Below, one piece after another: positions 1 to 5,582 of a DNA stretch of 29,733 bases. Where the stretch lies: the IMG/VR virus record IMGVR_UViG_3300030106_002370, positions 1 to 29,733 of that record; one strand, written 5' to 3'. This DNA comes from a virus. The position numbers were made by a program, and so were the translations under genes. The first letter of the stretch is position 1. Each line of letters starts with the position of its first letter. The notes under the pieces are model-generated. The model was not told where the DNA came from. It was given only the letters and a program-made list of their open reading frames with translations, and made no database searches.

Positions 1-306
1 GGTTATATGTGGGTACTTCCTTATAACTTTTTCGCTGGGGATAAATCGCCTCATATCCTGGTCTGAAGGGGGTGGACCCACTGGATATGGACTCGCCAGG
101 GGGGAGATGCAACTAATATACTTGAGATGGCAAATAGGATTTAAACTAAATCTATTCCTTTTTAATACCCTTTAAAAAAAGAGAGAAAACGGACTGAAAT
201 AAGTTAGGAATCAAAGGGTTAGTCAAGTAAATTTACGTTTATTTGGAGGAATTAGTTATTTTAGTTTACTTTCTTCAAGAGAATATGTAATAAGGATAAA
301 GGTTAC
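1..306. other. AT-rich non-coding left edge
   Basis: I see no convincing gene here. Three frames stay open from the window edge: + frame 2 to a stop at 173-175, + frame 1 to a stop at 64-66, and a minus-strand ATG at 54 reading out of the window. None has a recognisable product, so the tail of a rightward gene or the start of a leftward gene remains possible. Short self-complementary stretches are 2-7 with 22-27, 52-58 with 83-89 (inner pair 60-63 with 75-78), and 138-143 with 147-152. The last is followed by a T-rich stretch and could be a weak terminator. Confidence 0.4.
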
Positions 307-312
307 TTGACT
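221..312. repeat. 10-bp inverted repeat, one arm on the -35 box
   Basis: The ten bases AGTCAAGTAA at 221-230 recur as the exact reverse complement TTACTTGACT at 303-312, 72 bases apart. The right arm contains the -35 hexamer of the rightward promoter. The left arm therefore presents the same TTGACT hexamer facing left, but the best -10 at a suitable spacing there (CTTATT) is poor. This may be a divergent promoter pair, a two-site operator, or chance in AT-rich DNA. Confidence 0.4.
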
Positions 313-335
313 TTTATAAAATAATATGTTATAAT
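307..335 (+). promoter_or_regulatory. Sigma70-type promoter of the rightward gene block
   Basis: TTGACT at 307-312 and TATAAT at 330-335 are separated by 17 bases, so the -10 is perfect, the -35 matches five of six bases and the spacing is optimal. Transcription should start near 342, just before the hairpin leader and 117 bases before the first gene at 459. It is the strongest promoter-like sequence I noticed on the plus strand. Together with the lack of a phage RNA polymerase gene in the window, it suggests the rightward block is read by host RNA polymerase. Confidence 0.8.
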
Positions 336-354
336 ATTAAAGTATTATAAGGAT

Positions 355-435
355 CTCCAAAAGCCCTTTAGGGGGCGTTTGGAGGGAAAGCCAGTGCTAG
401 CGGATTCCGCACTGGCATACCTTCCCGAAGGGAAG
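355..435 (+). promoter_or_regulatory. Structured 5' leader RNA with three closely spaced hairpins
   Basis: Hairpin 1 pairs 355-361 with 378-384 and, after one mismatch, 363-366 with 373-376. Hairpin 2 pairs 390-397 (GCCAGTGC) with 409-416 (GCACTGGC), eight perfect base pairs with an 11-base loop. Hairpin 3 pairs 421-426 (CTTCCC) with 430-435 (GGGAAG) around a GAA loop. The expected transcript start is about 342, so the hairpins begin roughly 14 bases into the RNA. No T-run follows any of them, so they do not look like intrinsic terminators. A cis-acting antitermination element, a translation switch or a small processed RNA are possible; the function is inferred, the pairing is visible. Confidence 0.6.
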
Positions 436-458
436 TTTGAAAACAAAACGAGGCCAGT

Positions 459-689
459 ATGCCCAGCACGTCTATTTACGGGTCTTTCATGGCACCAAAG
501 AAACTAAGCTCTGGTACAGACAACAGAGCAAAGTCTCTCCCAGGTGCTAGCGCAATGAACTTCCCCCCGTTGTCTAACACCTACGGCAGCGCAATGCTGC
601 CACCTCTCTCTCAAAACGACTCTTACTTGGTTAATTTATTACGAACTAACCCTGAAAGATTAGGTATTTTAGCAGAGTTGTTTACTTAG
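459..689 (+). CDS. Small unknown protein, first gene after the leader
   Basis: This 76-residue protein is not one I recognise. It is rich in Ser, Pro and Leu with no membrane segment or known motif. The N-terminal half looks disordered; the last 25 residues could form a helix (NLLRTNPERLGILAELF). The start ATG has a short AGG at 451-453, five bases upstream. It is the first gene after the sigma70 promoter and hairpin leader, so it should be made strongly. The start codon region can pair with the leader (411-420), which suggests translational control. It could be a regulator or host-takeover protein, but nothing in the sequence proves that. Confidence 0.6.
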   Translation: MPSTSIYGSFMAPKKLSSGTDNRAKSLPGASAMNFPPLSNTYGSAMLPPLSQNDSYLVNLLRTNPERLGILAELFT

Positions 690-709
690 TTCACTTTTTA
701 CCTTATGAA

Positions 710-1384
710 ATGCGGTTTTTACTTTTACTATTATTGTGGGTATCTAGCTCCGTTTACGGACAAGAAGAAGTCCCTCCAGAAAGCGACGAGATTGAAAGTT
801 CCCAAGAGGGGAACTTGAACCAAAACAATCAAGACTCCACCGTTAACTCAAATAACGAAACAACGACAAACAACGAAACCTATAACGGGGCAGGTAGTTC
901 AGGGATGCCTGTACAATCAGCAATAGCCCCTAGTTTAATGAGTACGGGGTCAGAGTCTTGCTTACAATCCTCTAGCTTTGGGGTCCAATCTTACGTTTTT
1001 GGAGCTACGAGAGGGTCTTACCGTTTAGACGAGGAGTGTAATCGAAGAAGAGACAGCAAGGTTTTAAGCGATTTGAACATGAAAGTGGCTGCAATCGCTA
1101 GGATGTGCCAAAGTCCCGACATTTGGGAGTCTATGTTTATGTCAGGTACGCCGTGTCCTATTTTAAGGAACGGCAAACTCGTAGTAGGTAAACGGGCTTA
1201 CTTAGAAATGAAAAGAAACCCTGATATACACATACCTACCTACAGTATGAAGAAAGAGTGGTTTAATAGCATTTTAGGTATAGGAGGAACGAAGGATGGG
1301 GAAAACGCAGAAGGTAACGGCAACGGTAGCTCTCTTAGCTTGTCTGAACGCTACCGAAGTTCACTCCGATCAGATCCTGGATAA
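710..1384 (+). CDS. Secreted cysteine-containing protein (Sec signal peptide)
   Basis: The 224-residue product opens with a classical signal peptide: basic R2, a run of leucines at 4-9, and a likely cut after VYG near residue 17. A Ser/Asn/Gln-rich linker (about 19-75) follows, then a compact region with four cysteines (about 84, 110, 133 and 149), suitable for two disulfides in the periplasm. The C-terminal tail is Gly/Ser-rich. I believe similar Cys-spaced proteins occur in other marine podoviruses, without known function. There is no clear ribosome binding site at this ATG. The last 89 bases overlap the next gene in another frame. A role in the host envelope is inferred from the signal peptide and the nearby lysis genes; a virion protein is the alternative. 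Confidence 0.7.
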   Translation: MRFLLLLLLWVSSSVYGQEEVPPESDEIESSQEGNLNQNNQDSTVNSNNETTTNNETYNGAGSSGMPVQSAIAPSLMSTGSESCLQSSSFGVQSYVFGATRGSYRLDEECNRRRDSKVLSDLNMKVAAIARMCQSPDIWESMFMSGTPCPILRNGKLVVGKRAYLEMKRNPDIHIPTYSMKKEWFNSILGIGGTKDGENAEGNGNGSSLSLSERYRSSLRSDPG

Positions 1385-2150
1385 CTTAGTTTTAACAAGC
1401 CAATCTATTGCTAATAGCATGGATATTGGTATACGAGTTGTTGGAGGATTGGCTAACTACGGAGAAGAAGGCGGAATTGCCCCAATAGGAACGGTAGACG
1501 ATTCAGGAGCCTTGATCGCACAAGAACAAGTAACTGCCTATAACGCTGCGCTAAATGCTATGGCTAACGCAGATTATTATTTATTCCAAGACTTTGCAGA
1601 GGACCAAGCAGCAGAAGCCTTGGAGAATATGGAAGACGCTATAGATAATTTTGTAGACGCTGCGGTAGAACTGACTACAGTTATTCAAGTACAAGAGATG
1701 GCAGAAGAGGCCCAAGAAACAGGGAATAACCAAGACGCTCAAGACGTTTCGGATTTTATAGCTACAAACGAAGTTGGGCTACAAGTTGACCAAGAGACTG
1801 TAGACGAATATAACTCAAGCCTAGAGGATATTGAAGAGTATAGCGCGACAGCAGCCATATGGACGGCTGCGTCCCAAAACGAAAACATAGGGGATTGGGC
1901 AGACGGGGTTGCTGAATCTTACGATGTTAGCTTTACGCAAGCGTCAGATGCGTACTTTGAACGCCAAAACGACATGATTAAAGTTGTTTGGGCAGAACAA
2001 GGCATTGCACTAGGGGTTTTCGGAGACGCGAATTTAAACGCTTATGTAGACTTAGCGCAAATACTTGATGCAGGAGAAGAAAGCGAGTTTTACCAACAAG
2101 GGCCAACAGCTAATTCATACGCTTGTTTTATGTACGGCGATTGTGAGTAA
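1296..2150 (+). CDS. Second exported, acidic helical protein
   Basis: This 284-residue protein starts with GKTQK, then a hydrophobic stretch VTATVALLACLNA, typical of an export signal. Cleavage could follow Ser near residue 25. The LLAC at 13-16 is a borderline lipobox, so a lipoprotein is possible, though Lys6 sits close to it. The mature part is very acidic, rich in Ala, Glu, Asp and Gln and mostly helical, and ends with two cysteines (ACFMYGDCE). AGGAGG at 1282-1287, eight bases upstream, fixes this start despite the 89-base overlap with the preceding gene. The product is not recognised. Two consecutive exported proteins before a lysis cassette suggest a joint periplasmic or envelope role. 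Confidence 0.75.
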   Translation: MGKTQKVTATVALLACLNATEVHSDQILDNLVLTSQSIANSMDIGIRVVGGLANYGEEGGIAPIGTVDDSGALIAQEQVTAYNAALNAMANADYYLFQDFAEDQAAEALENMEDAIDNFVDAAVELTTVIQVQEMAEEAQETGNNQDAQDVSDFIATNEVGLQVDQETVDEYNSSLEDIEEYSATAAIWTAASQNENIGDWADGVAESYDVSFTQASDAYFERQNDMIKVVWAEQGIALGVFGDANLNAYVDLAQILDAGEESEFYQQGPTANSYACFMYGDCE

Positions 2151-2653
2151 TGTCTCTTGAAGAAACCGAATTAAAGGTAGGGCAAGTAAAACTAAAAGGG
2201 GTTTACATTGCCCTGTTATTTACGATAGTATCTGGAATAAGTGGAACTATTTGGACAGCTAGTAGTTTGTATGGGCGGTTGGAAGGGTTAGAAGAAAGTA
2301 AAATATCGCGTAGTGCTATTACACCACTAGAAGAAAACTTAAAGCTAGTTGAGCAACAACTAGAAGATAACGATATAAGTAGTTTGCAAGGGAAGTTAGC
2401 TGAGTTAGGCGCAAACCTACAAGCAATCTTAGGTCAACAAGTAGAGTTGTTGGCTTTAAAAGAACGAGTAGTGGACGTAGAAAAGCAAATTGCAGATATG
2501 AAAGCAACGGTACAGTCTGCTGAATTGGTTGTAGAGAAAGTAAATGATTTTGACGAAACACTTTCGGAGACCGACTCTAAGTTTCCAAAGATAAATCGAG
2601 AGATAGATGATATTTGGAAAGCGATGGACGATTTAGCAAACCCTTTACAATGA
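2150..2653 (+). CDS. Membrane-anchored coiled-coil protein, spanin-like topology
   Basis: The 167-residue product has one strong membrane segment at about 18-40 (VYIALLFTIVSGISG onward) and then a long charged heptad-like region to about residue 150. This is the topology of an inner-membrane spanin or another N-anchored periplasmic coiled coil. It starts on the stop codon of the previous gene (TAATG) and ends with ATGA overlapping the endolysin start, so it is translationally coupled inside the lysis cassette. No separate outer-membrane spanin is evident, unless the preceding exported protein is a lipoprotein partner. Spanin function is an inference; a structural or exclusion role is possible. 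Confidence 0.7.
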   Translation: MSLEETELKVGQVKLKGVYIALLFTIVSGISGTIWTASSLYGRLEGLEESKISRSAITPLEENLKLVEQQLEDNDISSLQGKLAELGANLQAILGQQVELLALKERVVDVEKQIADMKATVQSAELVVEKVNDFDETLSETDSKFPKINREIDDIWKAMDDLANPLQ

Positions 2654-3039
2654 TAGTCGAAAGCGGAAAGTATTTTTCAAGAGAAGAGTTGCAATGTACT
2701 CATTGCGGAGCTTGTGAAATGGACGAAGACTTTATGCGACAACTTGATTTACTGCGAGATGCTTTTGGTCCTTTGGTAGTTACGTCAGGTTATCGTTGTC
2801 CAGAACACCCAATAGAGGTTGCGAAAGCGCGACCAGGCGCACACGCTACAGGAAAAGCAGTTGATATAGCAGTAAAGCGAGAAGAGGCTTATCGTTTGTT
2901 GCAGATTGTTTTTCGTTCTGACGTATTTCGTTCCGATTGGAATTTTACAGGTGTGGGTATAAACCAAAAAGGTAGCGGAAGGTTTATTCACTTAGACACT
3001 GTATCAGAAGGTATTAGACCGACAGTTTGGAGTTATTGA
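2650..3039 (+). CDS. Endolysin, M15-type zinc D,D-carboxypeptidase/endopeptidase
   Basis: The protein (129 residues from ATG 2650) should cleave D-Ala-containing peptide cross-links of peptidoglycan at lysis. It shows the M15 signature: SGYRCPEHP, then GAHATGKAVDI with the HxxxxxxD zinc motif, and a C-terminal IHLD supplying the third zinc ligand. An N-terminal pair of cysteines (LQCTHCGACE) is also common in short phage members. An in-frame upstream ATG at 2614 exists, but the start at 2650 overlaps the previous stop as ATGA and is at the expected N-terminus (MIVESGKYFSREEL). There is no signal peptide, so release through the holin encoded immediately downstream is expected. Confidence 0.88.
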   Translation: MIVESGKYFSREELQCTHCGACEMDEDFMRQLDLLRDAFGPLVVTSGYRCPEHPIEVAKARPGAHATGKAVDIAVKREEAYRLLQIVFRSDVFRSDWNFTGVGINQKGSGRFIHLDTVSEGIRPTVWSY

Positions 3040-3040
3040 T

Positions 3041-3424
3041 ATGTTTCAAGCCCTTTTGGGTCCAATAGCAGGGTTAGCTAAAACTTGGGTAGAAGGAAGA
3101 GTAGCTAAGTCGCAAGCCTTGGTTCGTATTAAGGTTGCAGAAGCAGAGTCGCAAGCAGTTATTAAAGAAAAACAAGCGACAGGCGAAATTGATTGGGACC
3201 ACATACAGGCTGCTCAAGCAGCCGATTCGTGGAAAGACGAGTGGCTTACTGTAGTATTTACAGCACCTTTGGTTATCTTACTTTTTGGAGGCGATGAAAG
3301 AGTCTCTAACTTTTTTGCAGCGTTAGAGACAACACCAGATTGGTATCAGTATTTATTAGGTACTATTGTCGCTGCTAGTTTTGGCTTTAGAGGCATTACT
3401 AAGTTTATGGGAAAAGGCAAATAA
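3041..3424 (+). CDS. Holin-like membrane protein (GTA-type 3TM holin family)
   Basis: The 127-residue protein has an amphipathic N-terminal part, a helical charged stretch (about 20-60), the motif SWKDEWLTVVFTAPL leading into a membrane segment (about 68-83), and a second hydrophobic segment near 105-117, ending in a basic tail (KFMGKGK). The KDEWLT box followed by paired hydrophobic segments is what I associate with the 3TM holin family of gene transfer agents and marine phages. It starts one base after the endolysin stop. Its job would be to perforate the inner membrane so that the endolysin reaches the wall. Its own stop overlaps the next start (TAATG). Confidence 0.75.
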   Translation: MFQALLGPIAGLAKTWVEGRVAKSQALVRIKVAEAESQAVIKEKQATGEIDWDHIQAAQAADSWKDEWLTVVFTAPLVILLFGGDERVSNFFAALETTPDWYQYLLGTIVAASFGFRGITKFMGKGK

Positions 3425-3603
3425 TGAAAGGTGTTAACCATTATAAAAAAGATGGTAGTCTGTTTACAGGAAATACCCACAAGATGCCTAATGGAGACCT
3501 ACACTCAGGAAAGACACACGGAAAGACCAGTGTGAAGTTATTTCACTACGGCGAGCTATCAAAGCGAGCACAAGAGAAAGCAAGGAAAAGCCGTCGTGCG
3601 TAA
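3424..3603 (+). CDS. Small basic His/Lys-rich phage protein
   Basis: This 59-residue protein reads MKGVNHYKKDGSLFTGNTHK at its start and ends in a basic helix (RAQEKARKSRRA). The repeated pattern of Lys-Asp-Gly and Gly-x-Thr-His (about 9-34) suggests a small beta unit. I recall near-identical short proteins in many podoviruses between lysis or terminase genes, always of unknown role. It starts on the stop of the holin gene (TAATG) and overlaps the next gene by eight bases, so it is tightly coupled. Nucleic acid binding is suggested only by its charge. Confidence 0.75.
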   Translation: MKGVNHYKKDGSLFTGNTHKMPNGDLHSGKTHGKTSVKLFHYGELSKRAQEKARKSRRA

Positions 3604-3859
3604 AAAAGATCCGCGTTTAAAAAGAGCAGGGGTCTCTGGGTATAATAAACCAAAGCGCACCCCAAGCCACAAAACTAAATCTCATGTTGTGGTAGCTAAG
3701 GAGGGAGACAAAGTAAAGACCATAAGATTTGGACAGCAGGGGGTTAAGGGAGACAAAACTTTAACTCCGAGAGCTAAATCGTTTAAAGCAAGACAGGGAA
3801 AAAACATAGCTAAGGGTAAGATGTCAGCAGCTTATTGGGCAAACTTGGTTAAGTGGTAG
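3596..3859 (+). CDS. Highly basic conserved phage protein
   Basis: The gene starts with GTG inside the end of the previous gene; no in-frame ATG gives the conserved beginning RKKDPRLKRAGVSGYNKPKR. The 87-residue product is very rich in Lys and Arg, has a central beta-like stretch (SHVVVAKEGDKVKTIRFGQQ) and ends SAAYWANLVKW. The architecture, RTPSHKTKSH then IRFGQQGVKG then SFKARQGKNIAKGKMSA, is one I remember from several unrelated phages as a conserved hypothetical protein beside the terminase genes. DNA or RNA binding is likely from the charge, but no function is established from sequence. Confidence 0.75.
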   Translation: MRKKDPRLKRAGVSGYNKPKRTPSHKTKSHVVVAKEGDKVKTIRFGQQGVKGDKTLTPRAKSFKARQGKNIAKGKMSAAYWANLVKW

Positions 3860-3867
3860 AGTAGATT

Positions 3868-4230
3868 ATGGCAGGTAAACGAGGTAATCCCCTTTTAAAG
3901 AAAGGAGGCCCGTCTTTAAACCCAGCAGGTCGTCCGAAAGGCAGTAAGAATAAATTAACTCAAATGCAAAATGAGTTGATAGAACAGTTTGCTGGAGAAA
4001 TGAACAGAGAGTTCAAAGCAGTAATTAAGACGATTATTAGAGAAGCTAAAGGTGGGGATATGGCAGCAGCTAGGCTGTTGATGGATAGAGCAATCCCTGC
4101 TAGAAAAGCCGTAGAACACTACGGAGCTACAGACTCTGGTGGTATTGTTATCAATGTTCAAGGGTTAGAGAGCATAGAGACAGAAGAAGCAGTAGAAGCG
4201 GACTATAAGGAAGTGACGAGTGCCAAATAA
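3868..4230 (+). CDS. Putative small terminase subunit
   Basis: The 120-residue protein begins with a basic segment (GKRGNPLLKKGGPSLNPAGR, then PKGSKNK), the NPAGRPKGSKNK box seen in DUF5681-like phage proteins, which often lie just before the large terminase. A helical core (about 30-85) with AKGGDMAAARLLMDRAIPARK follows, then an acidic tail. The helical build, the position eight bases after one gene and just before the large terminase, and the size support a DNA-recognition subunit for packaging. The assignment rests mostly on context. Its end overlaps a tiny GTG-started reading frame. Confidence 0.6.
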   Translation: MAGKRGNPLLKKGGPSLNPAGRPKGSKNKLTQMQNELIEQFAGEMNREFKAVIKTIIREAKGGDMAAARLLMDRAIPARKAVEHYGATDSGGIVINVQGLESIETEEAVEADYKEVTSAK

Positions 4231-4285
4231 AAAGAGAAAAAGCCCTAATAGTAAGAAGCCTAAAAAGCGACCTTACGGGTACTAG
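4220..4285 (+). CDS. Tiny lysine-rich peptide bridging the terminase genes
   Basis: A 21-codon frame starts with GTG inside the end of the putative small terminase and ends TAG at 4283-4285, where the last G is the first base of the GTG start of the large terminase. The product would be about half Lys/Arg plus Pro/Asn (MPNKKRKSPN and so on). The double overlap fits a coupling peptide whose translation carries ribosomes from one terminase gene to the next. It could equally be a real small basic protein, or simply a leader without function. There is no independent evidence of expression. Confidence 0.4.
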   Translation: MPNKKRKSPNSKKPKKRPYGY

Positions 4286-5571
4286 TGGCAACAGAGCTTA
4301 ATTTTACTTTACACCCTGCACAAAAAGAAATTTTTACCTCGAATGCTAGGTTTAAGGTGGTTGGAGCAGGACGACGTTTTGGTAAGTCTTATCTTGCTAG
4401 AGTCAAGTTGATAGTAAAAGCATTAGAAAATACTAACGAACATGGATATGATCTTACAGATAAGGCGTGTTACTACATAGCACCAACATTTAACCAAGCA
4501 AAAGACATTATGTGGCAGCCATTAAAACAAATGGCAGCTCCGATAACAGAAAAGGTTAGAGAAAACGAATGTATCCTAACGTTAGTTAACGGTAGGCAGA
4601 TACACTTAAAAGGATCTGACCGACCAGAAGGTCTTAGAGGTGTTGGTTTGTCGTATGTAGTGATGGATGAGTACGCTTTTATGAAAGAAGAGGTTTGGAC
4701 CTCTATTATAAGACCTACATTAGCTGATGTACGCGGTGGTGGTTTGTTTATAGGAACACCTAACGGCAAGAACCACTTTTATGACTTGTTTTTAAATGCG
4801 AAAGAAGGATTAGACTCAGAAGATTGGGAAGCTTTTACTTATAAATCCTTAGACAATCCGTTTTTAGACCCTGCGGAAGTAGTGATGGCTACTAAAGACA
4901 TGCCAATGGAGTTTGTTAGGCAGGAATTTGAGGCTAACTTCGCGTCTTTTGGTGGTACAGTCTTTAAAGAAGAGATGATTGAGGTGGTTGATAAGCCAAG
5001 AGGCGCTGGAGATCTTTATATGGCTGTAGACCCAGCAGGGTATGAAGATGTAAAGGGTGTAGCATCTGGTCGGACCAAAAATTTAGACGAAACAGCGATT
5101 TCTATAGTAGAGGTAGATGAAGAAGGGTGGCACGTTCACGAAATAATTACGGGAAGGTGGAATGTTAGAGAAACTGCGGTACGGATTTTAAGAGCAGCTC
5201 AACACTACAAACCAAGACTAGTAGGAATAGAAAGAGGCGCGTTAAAAAACGCGCTTATGCCGTATTTAAACGATAATATGCGTAGATTAAACGTCTATCC
5301 ATACATTACAGAGTTGAGTCACGGTAATCAGAAGAAAGCAGACAGGATTGTTTGGGCCTTACAGGGCCGAATGGAACAAGGAAGGTTAACTTTTTCTCCT
5401 GGGGACTATATGAAAAAGCTTGGTGAGCAGTTATTAGATTTTCCTAATCCACTAGTTCACGATGACATGATAGATAGTTTAGCGTATATAGATCAGATAG
5501 CTGTTACACCATACGAAACGAATGTGCAAACAGAAGAGTGGCAACCACTTGATCCTGTTAGCGGTATGTAA
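4285..5571 (+). CDS. terL: Terminase large subunit (packaging ATPase/nuclease)
   Basis: This 428-residue protein would pump DNA into the prohead and cut the concatemer. The ATPase half shows Walker A GAGRRFGKS (27-35) and Walker B YVVMDEYAF with D127-E128. SIIRPTLADVRGGGLFIGTP lies where the coupling motif belongs. The RNase-H-like nuclease half has the first acidic motif MAVDPAG (D248), a further acidic/His cluster (GIERGALKN) and the closing VHDDMIDSLAYID near 403-415. The length is on the short side of normal. It begins with GTG overlapping a TAG stop; no ATG gives the conserved N-terminus. It is followed 11 bases later by the portal gene, as expected for a packaging module. Confidence 0.95.
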   Translation: MATELNFTLHPAQKEIFTSNARFKVVGAGRRFGKSYLARVKLIVKALENTNEHGYDLTDKACYYIAPTFNQAKDIMWQPLKQMAAPITEKVRENECILTLVNGRQIHLKGSDRPEGLRGVGLSYVVMDEYAFMKEEVWTSIIRPTLADVRGGGLFIGTPNGKNHFYDLFLNAKEGLDSEDWEAFTYKSLDNPFLDPAEVVMATKDMPMEFVRQEFEANFASFGGTVFKEEMIEVVDKPRGAGDLYMAVDPAGYEDVKGVASGRTKNLDETAISIVEVDEEGWHVHEIITGRWNVRETAVRILRAAQHYKPRLVGIERGALKNALMPYLNDNMRRLNVYPYITELSHGNQKKADRIVWALQGRMEQGRLTFSPGDYMKKLGEQLLDFPNPLVHDDMIDSLAYIDQIAVTPYETNVQTEEWQPLDPVSGM

Positions 5572-5582
5572 AAGGATACAGA

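Noticed and set aside
2-175. A 57-codon stretch open from the left edge
   Set aside because: There is no recognisable sequence, and another plus frame and a minus frame are also open at the edge; it cannot be called a gene without more sequence.
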